32,037 bases of DNA from Chlorobium sp. (GCA_028277225.1 JANQHB010000003.1:1-32037), one strand, 5' to 3'. Shown: positions 1-7,674, numbered from the stretch's first letter. Translations and numbers: made by a program. Notes: a model not told the origin generated them from the sequence alone.

Positions 1-64
1 GGCGATCGAGGCATGACTCGGGGCCATGATGGCTGGCTAAGCCTTTCTTGTAAGAAACTTCCAT
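1..64 (-). CDS. Partial leader ORF, possibly of a group II intron or other mobile element (runs off left edge)
   Basis: A minus-strand reading frame starts at an ATG at 62-64 and is still open at the window edge; it encodes MEVSYKKGLASHHGPESCLD. From memory, short ORFs with a GLAxHxGPESC-like motif are often found just before group II intron reverse transcriptases, which makes this possibly the 5' end of such an element lying to the left. The purine-rich run before the ATG could serve as a ribosome site. The antisense frame (13-258, plus) is a shadow. The call rests on one short motif. Confidence 0.3.
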   Translation of the reverse strand, partial: MEVSYKKGLASHHGPESCLDR

Positions 65-217
65 TCTCTACTCTCTACCGGTTTTCATCGGCGCTTTCAC
101 TACGTCCCCTAGTCCTTAGTTTGAATCGAGGAGGTAATTCCATAAACCAATCAACCATAGCAAAACACATTCTACAATGTAGCTTTGGTCAACGCCCCTC
201 AATAATCACTCCAATCT

Positions 218-1963
218 TTACTTATTCCATATTGCTATCCTTTCCACAATACCATTAATCCGTTTTGCCAGATCAAATCGCAAACTCATTTTTTCCTTGC
301 CCATCAACGGAACAGTCTTCAGTGCCAGCTCCATTTTGTCTATAGTTTTCTGACCAAGATGTTTTTCCATGTAAGAGTGACCATTGGATGACGGGAAAAA
401 AAGTTCATATTGACCTGGATCTCTTAGAGAAATATTTGCGCCCATATAAACACCCAAAACATCTCCTGGCAAATAATTTTCTATTTCTTTAGCTTCAGTA
501 ATCCAGATAAAAGAATCAGGAATACTTTCAACTTGCTTTTTGATTCTTTGCACTCGTTTTTTCAAACGAGATCCTATACCACATTTTGCAGTCCTATCAC
601 CATCACAAACAAATACAAGATTCGGATTAATCTGAAGCAGATTAACAAGTTGATCTTCATTAGCATTTGGATCTGAAATCTCAACCCTAGCCAATAGAGC
701 TCCTCCATAGAAAGCACACTGATAATCACGCCCCTCTTTCCATTTGCCGCCACTGAAAAGATCTATCCACTTATTTATATAAAGCCTATCTGAAGGACCT
801 TCAACCCAGACAATACCGTTTGCCTGTAATAAATCTGAAGGCTTGGCTCCAAGCTCAGCGATCACACTCAATTGATCGAAATGAGCAGATATCGTTCGGG
901 CGTTTGCTGTTTGACCATTATGGGTTACACGAATTATTTGCGCATTTTGTGAACCACCGAATAGATCTAGAGCTACACTTGAATGCGTTGTCAGAAAAAT
1001 TGAAACCCCGTTATCAACCGCATAATTCTCTATATAATTGAACAAACGACGTAACAGAGCTGGGTGCAAATTATTCTCCAACTCCTCAAAAGCAAATACA
1101 TAGCTGGATTTACTTTTTTTCTCGAACTGAGGAACAATCAGAAGATTCAACAAAACAAGCAAAATCGTTTTCAGACCACTACCAGAACTGCTTAGAGGAA
1201 TTAATGACTTATGCTTTTCGCCAAGATATACCTCCCAAGACCCCTTTGAATTGGCATCTTCAATATCATCATGATGCTGGATCTGTATTTCAGAGAACTG
1301 GCCATCTTCAGCAAAAACTTGATTTAGCGAAGCAAGAAGATCTTTCTGTATTAAATCGCGTGGATAAGCTTCATTGGAAGAGTTAATATATTTTCGAATG
1401 ATATTTGTGGCACCAGAGCCGTCCACACCTAGCTCAAGCCCACGCTCATCTGGTTCGGGTTTTACGTCTCGATCTGCAAGCAATCTCCTAAAATTCATAC
1501 CAGAGAATGCATGATTTCCCAGCTTGATTATTTTTTTTATTCTGGACGAGCGTTCCTCAATGACTATTGGAACATTTGGATTTCTTAGGCCAACTTTCAA
1601 ATCGAATGAATCGGGAAGCTCTATATGCATAGAATTACCTGAACCAGAAACAGAAGCTAGAACCGAAGTACCAACAAAATATTGTCCATGATCTTCCCAC
1701 CAACGGCCACCTAATTCACCACCACTGGTGCCCTTATTAAATTGTCTTGATAGTGAAGGCTCATCCAGCCCCCCCTGAATTTTCAGGTGCCAACCACGTT
1801 GGAATAAATCATTCCCGCAAGCCCCCTCAACAAGATGTAAGAGATGAGATTTACCAGTATTGTTACGACCAATAATCACTGTTACAGGCTTGATCTCATC
1901 AATACCAGCCCATTCATCTTGAAAGCATTTATATTTGGCAAACTTAACTGATGTAAATTTCAT
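218..1963 (-). CDS. OLD-family ATP-dependent nuclease (AAA ATPase plus TOPRIM domain)
   Basis: The 581-residue protein has an ABC/SMC-like ATPase fused to a TOPRIM nuclease domain, the layout of the OLD (overcoming lysogenization defect) family, which includes phage-defence nucleases. Walker A is GRNNTGKS (residues 32-39), a signature-like SSSGSGLKT lies near 258-266, Walker B is AFEELEN (291-297) and the H-loop is TTHSS (325-329). The TOPRIM part has WVEGPSDR (Glu388) and VCDGD (Asp454, Asp456), so metal-binding residues look intact. An AGGA lies six bases before the ATG. No UvrD-like partner of the Gabija type is adjacent; the next large gene upstream is a DUF2075-type nuclease-helicase, separated by a repeat and a gene fragment. 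The gene looks more AT-rich than the core genes to the right, consistent with transfer. Family certain; target and role inferred. Confidence 0.85.
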   Translation of the reverse strand: MKFTSVKFAKYKCFQDEWAGIDEIKPVTVIIGRNNTGKSHLLHLVEGACGNDLFQRGWHLKIQGGLDEPSLSRQFNKGTSGGELGGRWWEDHGQYFVGTSVLASVSGSGNSMHIELPDSFDLKVGLRNPNVPIVIEERSSRIKKIIKLGNHAFSGMNFRRLLADRDVKPEPDERGLELGVDGSGATNIIRKYINSSNEAYPRDLIQKDLLASLNQVFAEDGQFSEIQIQHHDDIEDANSKGSWEVYLGEKHKSLIPLSSSGSGLKTILLVLLNLLIVPQFEKKSKSSYVFAFEELENNLHPALLRRLFNYIENYAVDNGVSIFLTTHSSVALDLFGGSQNAQIIRVTHNGQTANARTISAHFDQLSVIAELGAKPSDLLQANGIVWVEGPSDRLYINKWIDLFSGGKWKEGRDYQCAFYGGALLARVEISDPNANEDQLVNLLQINPNLVFVCDGDRTAKCGIGSRLKKRVQRIKKQVESIPDSFIWITEAKEIENYLPGDVLGVYMGANISLRDPGQYELFFPSSNGHSYMEKHLGQKTIDKMELALKTVPLMGKEKMSLRFDLAKRINGIVERIAIWNK

Positions 1964-1995
1964 ACGTTCCTGCTATTTCTAATTTCAGTACAGAA

Positions 1996-2136
1996 TTATG
2001 GAACACTGTTCAGCTGATGAACAACCCTTGCCCTCTCTTCACTTTTCAACTCCCCTCCCCGAAATCTCCTGTTCCTTTTTTCCAACACCTTAAGTAAAGA
2101 ATCATTTTCAAACTGGATTTTTTTGGTGAGAACCAT
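1996..2136 (-). CDS. Possible small protein (46 aa) upstream of the OLD nuclease, starting inside the 98-bp repeat
   Basis: A minus-strand ORF begins at the ATG at 2134-2136, which is the conserved ATG at the edge of the 98-bp repeat, and ends at TAA 1996-1998, 32 bases before the OLD start. It begins MVLTKKIQFENDSLLKVLEK and continues as a strongly charged, probably helical peptide rich in Arg, Lys and Glu. No family is recognised. It could be a short accessory protein of the OLD gene, a truncated gene end, or chance. The same repeat ATG is the start of the 269-aa gene at 5523, which gives it some weight. Confidence 0.3.
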   Translation of the reverse strand: MVLTKKIQFENDSLLKVLEKRNRRFRGGELKSEERARVVHQLNSVP

Positions 2137-2230
2137 AGATATGGACGATATAGTGACAATGAGCTTAAGTGCTCATATGATTAACCGCTTATTTTAAAAA
2201 AATATACGATCACACTTAAAACACTGCAAG
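2133..2230 (-). repeat. 98-bp dispersed repeat, copy 1
   Basis: This block aligns without gaps to 5520-5617 and 9275-9372; hand comparison gives roughly 80% identity. Conserved cores on the plus strand are CCATAGAT, TGATTAACCGC and AAAACACTGCAAG. Read on the minus strand it ends with an ATG (2134-2136). It separates a TPM gene-tail copy (2292-2470) from the OLD nuclease. This copy has its own small inverted repeat, ATGAGC/GCTCAT, at 2159-2176. Confidence 0.8.
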
Positions 2231-2291
2231 AAAGGAGATGTTGTTCTTGAATTGCAAGGCATATAACCGTTAACAGCAGATACCATTCCCC

Positions 2292-2470
2292 CTACCAACT
2301 CCCCGAAGCACCACCACCACCTGATGATCCGCCTCCACCTGAAAAACCTGATCCGCCTGAAGACCAGGATGAACCGGTACTGCCGGGACCGATGGTAAAG
2401 CCCCCGATCTGGGCCTTGCCCTTGGTGCGAAGATCTTTCTGGGCTTTCTGGTACCAGTCGGTGTTTGTAT
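2292..2470 (-). pseudogene. Detached copy of the C-terminal end of a TPM-domain protein gene
   Basis: On the minus strand this encodes a tail beginning NTDWYQKAQKDLRTKG, followed by a Ser/Gly-rich stretch and ending GGGGASGSW with a TAG stop at 2292-2294. It matches 7244-7424 at roughly 90% by eye. Gly-rich tails of this kind close YgcG-like TPM proteins. There is no start codon, ribosome site or upstream domain, and homology stops abruptly near 2470, so it is a fragment. It directly precedes repeat copy 1. Confidence 0.8.
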
Positions 2471-2565
2471 GGAACAGAGGAATGTTAGTTGTTATTTACT
2501 CAAAAACGTCCTCTGTCTTCATCTACTTTAAGCGACTGATTCATTTCTTCAGATGGAAAAACAAA

Positions 2566-4561
2566 CTATAAGCTACTCCTCAGCTCATGCACTCCCAATT
2601 CTTGCAGATACTCAAAGGTGCGATCATAGTAGCCAGGTGATCGTGTTGGGTCAGCATGATCACCTTCCGGCACGAAGATGACCATCCCTTGCCTGGCACG
2701 GGTGAGAAGAACGCAATAGGCGTTTTTCTGGTACTGCTTCCGTGATTCCTTTAAGATCCGTTGCCATTTATTGCCTCTGAATGAATAGTGCTCCCAACCT
2801 TGACCACTATACCTGAAATCCCCATCCCACGATACACAGGCCCAATCAAGCTCAAGTCCCTGAACATGAAACTCAGTAGCTACTTCTTCAAGATAGTAAG
2901 AGGAACGAACGTTGTCTTTACCATCGAGAAACCATTTGACATGGTTCATCGGTGAAGCGTACATCGATAGCATAGGGCTTGAGGCGTTCGGCTTGAGAAG
3001 AGACAATCATGCCATAGCGTTCAGAACCGCTGGCGTGTTCTTTCAGCCACGTCTTGGCTTGCTCAAGGTTTCTAGTCAAGACAATGGGATAATTTTCCTG
3101 CAGTTCCTGGTAAAGTGTTCGCGCATTTTCTACTTCGCAATCGAGCACAGTCTTGACAAACTTCGACACGTTTTCTGCACGGAAAGAACGCATGGAAACT
3201 GCAAGATGGAGGTCATTTAGGTAATGAACGTTTGTGCGATTATTGATAGAATCAAGAACATTTTCAGCGTCATATTCGCTATCAGTGAGGACTGGAGAGA
3301 TATAGAGATGCCAATCCGGATAGTTTTCCCTTAACGCTTCGATCCATTCGCTAATACCAGCCTCACCTGTATTGATCTCTTGTCCTCCCCCGACGAGACA
3401 TACAATAAGCGACCAATCATCCCGACGATCCATGCACGAAATCAGATATTCCGGCTCAGATGCATCGAAGTCGGGAATCCCTTTTTTTTGCCGCATAAAT
3501 TTCACGGTCTGCTCTTTGTTCCATGCTCGCTGCGCTTCATCAAAGAGCGCAACATGCTCCACGGGAGCTTGCCCTTCATTTTTCAAGCAATCGTCGCGGA
3601 AATGATGAACGTTTTGGATGAATGCCTTAACCCGAGCCCTTGCTTCTCCTTTTTTAAGTGTTTTTCCTGTTCTCAGCTTTTCACGTTCAATGCTGTCTCT
3701 CGCGAGCGCCTCACGAAGGATATCGACTAGCGGCTTGTTCCCAGAAAGAAAAACACTATAGAGATCGCTTTTATCATCCTTATAACGGGTTGCAATATTA
3801 AGCCCAACGAGAGTTTTTCCTGCTCCGGGCACACCAGTCACAAAACAAATGGCTTTTTCATTACGATCTCTTGTCCGATCGATGATGCGGAAAAGCTCAT
3901 CAGAGGTTTGGCCAAGATTGATTGCTCCCGCATCGCTTCGAGAAATTTCAGCAACCTCATGGCCGGCGTAAAGGGCGCGTGCAGCTTCTATGATGGTCGG
4001 AGTCGGTCTGTAAGGTGAAACACCCCATGCAGCCTCATCAAAATGCTCGGCATGGACTGACTCTAGTATTCGCTGCAACGCAAATCCAATATCGTTTTCG
4101 TTAGTGTAAATGGGCTCGAAAAGCCCCTGAATTCTATTGTGACTACGGAGTTCTATCCGCTGGATCGAAGGTGCTTTAGTAGCAACCAGTAACGGCACAA
4201 TCGTTGCATTGTGGCTGGCCTCGTGGAAGTATTTCAGGTCAAGTGCATAGTCGTATGCTTGATCGATGTCAGCAGAGAGATAGTGCATTGCTTCGATCTT
4301 GAATTCGATAGCAATGATGAGGCCGTTGAGAAGAAGAACGGCATCGATGCGCCGACCCATGCGTGGAATATCAAATTCGAGATGCAGCCAACCGTTCAAA
4401 CCGTTCAAAGCATTACGGAGAATTACGATCTCTTTTTTCCATGCGATTTTCTGTGTTGGCAAATCTGCAAATGTGCTGTTTTGAGCTAATTCCCCGATTA
4501 TCTGTTCAACTGAAGAATAGCGAAAATCAGCTATTTTTGCGCTGTACCACGACCGACTCAT
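2566..4561 (-). pseudogene. DUF2075-type helicase with N-terminal PD-(D/E)XK nuclease, frameshifted near 2945
   Basis: Two overlapping frames together make one protein of about 660 residues. The first (4561 to 2918, 547 codons) has a restriction-endonuclease-like start, GRRIDAVLL then IAIEFKIE (Asp73, Glu86, Lys88), Walker A GVPGAGKT (243-250), Walker B LFDEAQRAW (around 340) and the helicase motif GGGQEINTGE. It then goes out of frame after FTDEP. The second frame supplies the rest, from VKWFLDGKDNVRSSYY through VQGLELDWACVSWD and LLTRARQGMVIFVPEGD, ending at 2566. A single-base indel between about 2930 and 2960 explains the break. It may be a real pseudogene or a sequencing error, since both halves are otherwise well conserved. 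The start ATG overlaps the stop of a 45-codon ORF (ATGA). A defence or nucleic-acid role is inferred. Confidence 0.85.
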
Positions 4562-4695
4562 TGATCTTGAGAATGAATGGTGAGTTCTTGCAAATACTCC
4601 ATCGGGTTAAAGACTTCCCAGCCTTCTTTGAGTGCAGCCTTGATCGTATTCAGGAATAAGGGACGTTGTTCAGCAAACCAAACAACTATCAGCAA
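4558..4695 (-). CDS. Small ORF (45 aa) translationally coupled to the DUF2075-type gene
   Basis: This short minus-strand frame fills the gap between the 269-aa gene and the nuclease-helicase. A TTG at 4693-4695 lies eight bases after GAGGGG (4704-4709), and the TGA stop overlaps the next ATG as ATGA, typical of coupled cistrons. The peptide includes FAEQRPLFLNTIKAALKEGW and ends MEYLQELTIHSQDQ, a composition that looks like real protein. No family is recognised. It could be a small partner protein or the remaining C-terminus of a larger gene, since an in-frame stop lies just upstream of the TTG. Confidence 0.45.
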   Translation of the reverse strand: MLIVVWFAEQRPLFLNTIKAALKEGWEVFNPMEYLQELTIHSQDQ

Positions 4696-4713
4696 CCACG
4701 ATTCCCCTCTCTA

Positions 4714-5523
4714 CTATAGCCCGCTCTCCATGCCCGCAATCTCCCGGATCCTGTCTCCGAACTTCTGCAGTAAAGCATCGCTGTTCAATCCCGACATCCC
4801 TCCAAGAAAAGGAATGACAACAAGAGTTGTCTCACCAATTCGCGCCCAGTACATCGTCCTTTTCGAATCATCAGGTTTCTCAGGATTTCCTATGATTGTT
4901 TCTTTATGAATGTCACTAACGATCCCACTCCCTCCACAGCTGATAACAAAATCAGTCAGGTATCCGATTCCTGTTCCGATAAACAGTTTGGGATTATGTT
5001 CTTTAACCTGTTCGGCAATCCAAGGGAGACGATGCAATAAACACCATGTACGGTAAATCTGCTTGGATTCCAGGCCGGTGACTGCATCCAGCCCGTACTG
5101 TTCCCAAAGCGCATCTTTCTCCTGATAGAATGCGATCGGATAAAGATTCAGACGAAAGATTTCAGAGCCATTGGAAACAGTCGCTATATCCCTTGCCTTA
5201 CTGACGTCATGGCCCTCTATAGCGGCGTAAAGTTTGGCAACTTTAAGACCATACTGGTAATCAAGATGTTCGTCCATCTTATATTCTTCGCATCGATATG
5301 ACCTGAAACCTTCGGATATCTGCTTGGGTATCTCATGACAATAGTAGTTCTCAAGCTCATTATGGTAGTCCTCAACACTCTGATCCTTAGTTCTCCTGTA
5401 CCCCCACTCGATACCGCAAAGCCAAACCCGACTTTTCAGATCACCCCCGTCACAGCCAGAAAACGAACATGCCCATTTTTTGAAATTCGTTATAATACCA
5501 GATTTTTCTGCTAAAGGAACCAT
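4714..5523 (-). CDS. Uncharacterised 269-aa protein, first gene of the nuclease-helicase cluster
   Basis: The protein is soluble, with no signal peptide or membrane segment. Visible blocks are a Cys pair near the start (CSFSGCDGGD), RVWLCGIEWGYRR, FRLNLYPIAF, PKLFIGTGIGYL and TTLVVIPFLGGMSGLNSD. The spacing of a WLCGxxWG strand, an NLYP block and a late hydrophobic strand with Gly and Ser loosely recalls the uracil-DNA-glycosylase fold, but this is only an impression. The start ATG is the conserved ATG of repeat copy 2, so its leader is repeat DNA; no clear ribosome site is seen. It is followed at once by the 45-codon ORF and the DUF2075-type gene, suggesting one transcript. Confidence 0.65.
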   Translation of the reverse strand: MVPLAEKSGIITNFKKWACSFSGCDGGDLKSRVWLCGIEWGYRRTKDQSVEDYHNELENYYCHEIPKQISEGFRSYRCEEYKMDEHLDYQYGLKVAKLYAAIEGHDVSKARDIATVSNGSEIFRLNLYPIAFYQEKDALWEQYGLDAVTGLESKQIYRTWCLLHRLPWIAEQVKEHNPKLFIGTGIGYLTDFVISCGGSGIVSDIHKETIIGNPEKPDDSKRTMYWARIGETTLVVIPFLGGMSGLNSDALLQKFGDRIREIAGMESGL

Positions 5524-5617
5524 AGATATAGGAGATTTTGAGGTAATGAGATTAAACCGTCACATGATTAACCGCTTATTTTAAATAAATATAGGACCAC
5601 AGTTAAAACACTGCAAG
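5520..5617 (-). repeat. 98-bp dispersed repeat, copy 2
   Basis: It aligns gap-free with 2133-2230 and 9275-9372. With copy 3 the likeness extends about 25 bases further (GGGAGCAGAAAAGATAT here, GGAGGGCAGAAAAGATAT there) to about 5645. On the minus strand it runs from the stop of a gene-tail fragment (5651) to the start codon of the 269-aa gene, so it forms the whole spacer between them. Confidence 0.8.
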
Positions 5618-5650
5618 GAATGGGAGCAGAAAAGATATCAGGTTACACTC

Positions 5651-5765
5651 TCACAAGGCAGGCTTCTTGAAAGCATTCACGATCAGCACGGTAGGAATAT
5701 AGAGCAAGAGCGACGCTGCTATAAGGGTGAACTTGAGTGCGGCGACGATGGAGGCAAGCAGGGGT
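5651..5765 (-). pseudogene. Detached copy of the 3' end of the 177-aa membrane protein gene
   Basis: The minus strand encodes about 37 residues, TPLLASIVAALKFTLIAASL then a further membrane-like stretch ending AFKKPAL and TGA. The end of the protein at 6493-7026 reads VPLLTSVAAALKFALIAATL and also ends AFKKPAL. The two are clearly homologous but differ at many bases, so the copying is old or the fragment came from a related strain. No start or N-terminal part is present. Confidence 0.75.
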
Positions 5766-5815
5766 GTATCGAGAGATGGTATAGATAGAGCAATGGAGAT
5801 GTGTTGCTTATAGCG

Positions 5816-6067
5816 TTAAGCATGCTCTTCTTCTAAATCCTGCAATTCGGATGCAAGAGGAAAAACATCATATCGGCTCAGGCTGAGTAAAAACTCTACC
5901 CGACTCATTCCGGCAAGTTCGGCTGCGCGACCTGAAGAAAGACGTCCCATTTCAAATAACTTGACCGCAGCAAGCACACGCAACTCTTTTCCAAAAGCAT
6001 TGGCATCAGTCTTTTCTGCGAGTAATATCTTTTCGGGAATATCAACTGTAATATGTTGAGCAGCCAT
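5816..6067 (-). CDS. UPF0175 family protein (probable antitoxin), orphan
   Basis: The 83-residue protein has the UPF0175 layout: a short N-terminal strand (HITVDIPEKIL), then a helical part with KLFEMGRLSSGRAAELAGMS, which resembles a helix-turn-helix. Family members usually precede a DUF3368 PIN-domain ribonuclease and act as its antitoxin and repressor. No PIN gene follows here; the next DNA is a gene-tail fragment and repeat copy 2. The partner may have been lost when these pieces were joined. Confidence 0.75.
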   Translation of the reverse strand: MAAQHITVDIPEKILLAEKTDANAFGKELRVLAAVKLFEMGRLSSGRAAELAGMSRVEFLLSLSRYDVFPLASELQDLEEEHA

Positions 6068-6168
6068 GATTCATCCTGTTTGTTCTTTCGATTAACAATC
6101 CCTATTCAAAACATTTCGCATGCTGTTTACCGTTCCGTAGGAGGTCTTTTTTAGCCGTTCTGGTAATC

Positions 6169-6426
6169 TCAATCATCCAGTCCAAGGTCCCGCTCCACGT
6201 CATCAAGTGAATACCGTTCATCTTCTACTTCTTTCACACGACCAAGCACCTCTTGAGCCATGTACCTGTCCTCAAGATCATCGAGGTGCTCGAGCAAAGC
6301 CTGACGGATGTAAAAAGTCCTTGTTCTGCCGGTTTTCTCAGCCAGAACATCAAGTCGATCTTTAACACTTTTCGGAATCCGAATACCGATAAGCTGATCC
6401 GATTTTTCAGATGTCACGGTATTCAT
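6169..6426 (-). CDS. Ribbon-helix-helix antitoxin of the CopG/RelB type, orphan
   Basis: The protein of 85 residues begins with the DNA-binding ribbon-helix-helix pattern (LIGIRIPKSVKDRLDVLAEK, then GRTRTFYIRQALLEHLDDLE) and ends with an acidic tail that in this family wraps the toxin. RelE/ParE toxin genes normally overlap or follow within a few bases, but the next frame is the UPF0175 gene about 100 bases on. It therefore looks like an antitoxin without its toxin, or a stand-alone regulator. Confidence 0.75.
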   Translation of the reverse strand: MNTVTSEKSDQLIGIRIPKSVKDRLDVLAEKTGRTRTFYIRQALLEHLDDLEDRYMAQEVLGRVKEVEDERYSLDDVERDLGLDD

Positions 6427-6492
6427 GAAGACAAATTCAGATTGATTATGTAAAACACATTATACAAACAAAAAGAGTTGACAAAAAAATTT

Positions 6493-7026
6493 TCACAACG
6501 CAGGTTTCTTGAAAGCTTTCATTACCAGCACAGCAGGAATATAGAGCACGAGAGTGGCTGCGATAAGGGCGAACTTGAGTGCGGCGGCGACGGAGGTAAG
6601 CAGGGGAACCGGGAAAGCGTAGTTGCCGGAAAGCATGGTCAGGATCATGACATTCTCGAAAGCGTCAAGAGGGGTACAGAGGAGCACTGCCCATGAGAGC
6701 CAGATGCCGATAGTGGCCATGAATCCTTCCCTGCCCTGAGCAATCTTCCTGCAGGCAAGGCTCAGTGCGGCAGGGTAAATGCAGAGGAAAATGAAATCCA
6801 GCCGGGTTTGAAGTCTGGCGGTTTCGATCAGCCCGGCTTCGCGCCAGGTATCCACGATCCACTTCGCTCGCTCAACCTTCCACGGCAGCTCGATATCCAC
6901 AATACCCAGGGAGATCTTCGCGTCTTTCATCACGAGCGGTTCGCCGATCCAGTACAACCATCCCATCATTCCCACCGACAGAACACACAATACCGCAAGC
7001 AACCTGGGGGATGAAAATATTTGCAT
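6493..7026 (-). CDS. Small integral membrane protein (177 aa), unknown function
   Basis: The protein has about four hydrophobic segments: LLAVLCVLSVGMMGWLYWIG near the N-terminus, FIFLCIYPAALSLAC in the middle, ATIGIWLSWAVLLCTPL, and ALIAATLVLYIPAVLVM near the C-terminus. No known motif is seen. It lies downstream of the TPM gene tail (7244-7424) on the same strand, and a diverged copy of its last part is at 5651-5765, so it probably belonged to the same ancestral locus as the TPM genes. A transport or stress role cannot be assigned. Confidence 0.65.
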   Translation of the reverse strand: MQIFSSPRLLAVLCVLSVGMMGWLYWIGEPLVMKDAKISLGIVDIELPWKVERAKWIVDTWREAGLIETARLQTRLDFIFLCIYPAALSLACRKIAQGREGFMATIGIWLSWAVLLCTPLDAFENVMILTMLSGNYAFPVPLLTSVAAALKFALIAATLVLYIPAVLVMKAFKKPAL

Positions 7027-7243
7027 TGAAAGCGTTGGTTATTATTGAAACAAACCGGAATTCAGCGACGGTGTTTACTAAACCAAATCGCCATGACCAA
7101 CAACCTTTCTCCTATCGAACTCTGACCACTTCCCCTGATTCTCTCCCAGAACGACACGAGAATACCTCTAATTTATTAATATTCTGGATTTTGATGGCTT
7201 TTCTCTTGTGGTTGACAAGTACGCAACTTTTATCTCCTTCACC

Positions 7244-7490
7244 CTACCAACTCCCCGAAGCCCCACCCCCACCTGATGATCCACCTCCTCCCGAAAAACC
7301 CGATCCGCCTGAGGACCATGACGAGCCGGAACTGCCGGATTCGATGGTAAAGCCTCCGATCTGGGCCTTGCCCTTGGTGCGGAGATCTTTCTGGGCTTTC
7401 TGGTACCAGTCGGTGTTTCGTATGTAGAGCTTTGCCACCGGGAAGCCGATAAGGCAGGTCTGGTCGTAGTGCTTTATGGAGTAAATTTTT
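7244..7490 (-). pseudogene. C-terminal piece of a TPM-domain protein gene, separated from its 5' part
   Basis: Reading minus, the frame is open from about 7490 (KIYSIKHYDQTCLIGFP, then VAKLYIRNTDWYQKAQKD) and ends in a Ser/Gly-rich tail, GGGGSSGGGGASGSW. A GTG at 7438 is the only visible internal start and has no good ribosome site. The 5' part of a TPM gene that stops abruptly is at 9399-9744, about 1.9 kb upstream, so this is probably the displaced rest of it, cut by insertion of the ATPase gene and other DNA. A second copy of the tail is at 2292-2470. The spacer 7027-7243 to its left holds nothing recognisable. Confidence 0.65.
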
Positions 7491-7527
7491 CAGTCAAGGA
7501 GATAAATACATGCGCGAATAACAACGT

Positions 7528-7674
7528 TCAGATAACCTGAACCACATCCTCTTCCTCGATCATTTCCGCAACATTGATTGTGGGCATAAGAAACTTGTTG
7601 AAAACGGTATCTACCGTTTTCACCTGCAGCATTCCTCGAACACTTCCAACCGTCAGCATTTCATGGTCAGCCAT
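7528..7674 (-). CDS. Possible small ORF of 48 codons, unknown
   Basis: An ATG at 7672-7674 opens a frame ending at TGA 7528-7530. It encodes MADHEMLTVGSVRGMLQVKT and continues to a short acidic end, IEEEDVVQVI. The sequence looks protein-like, with a hydrophobic middle and acidic tail, but no ribosome site or family is seen. It lies among gene fragments and may itself be one. Confidence 0.25.
   Translation of the reverse strand: MADHEMLTVGSVRGMLQVKTVDTVFNKFLMPTINVAEMIEEEDVVQVI

Noticed and set aside
13..258. Plus-strand 81-aa ORF at the left edge
   Set aside because: It is antisense to the leader-like ORF and to the end of the OLD gene, with no family features.
218..4561. A Gabija (GajA-GajB) system
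   Set aside because: The OLD protein could be GajA-like, but the helicase is DUF2075-type with an N-terminal nuclease rather than UvrD-like, lies upstream, and is separated by repeat and fragment.
2133..5617. Integron attC sites for the 98-bp repeats
   Set aside because: Position between genes suits a cassette array, but the expected RYYYAAC/GTTRRRY core pair and the long imperfect palindrome are not present, and no integrase is seen.
7011..7427. Plus-strand 138-aa Pro-rich ORF
   Set aside because: It is the antisense of the Gly/Ser-rich TPM tail; the Pro run mirrors the Gly codons.
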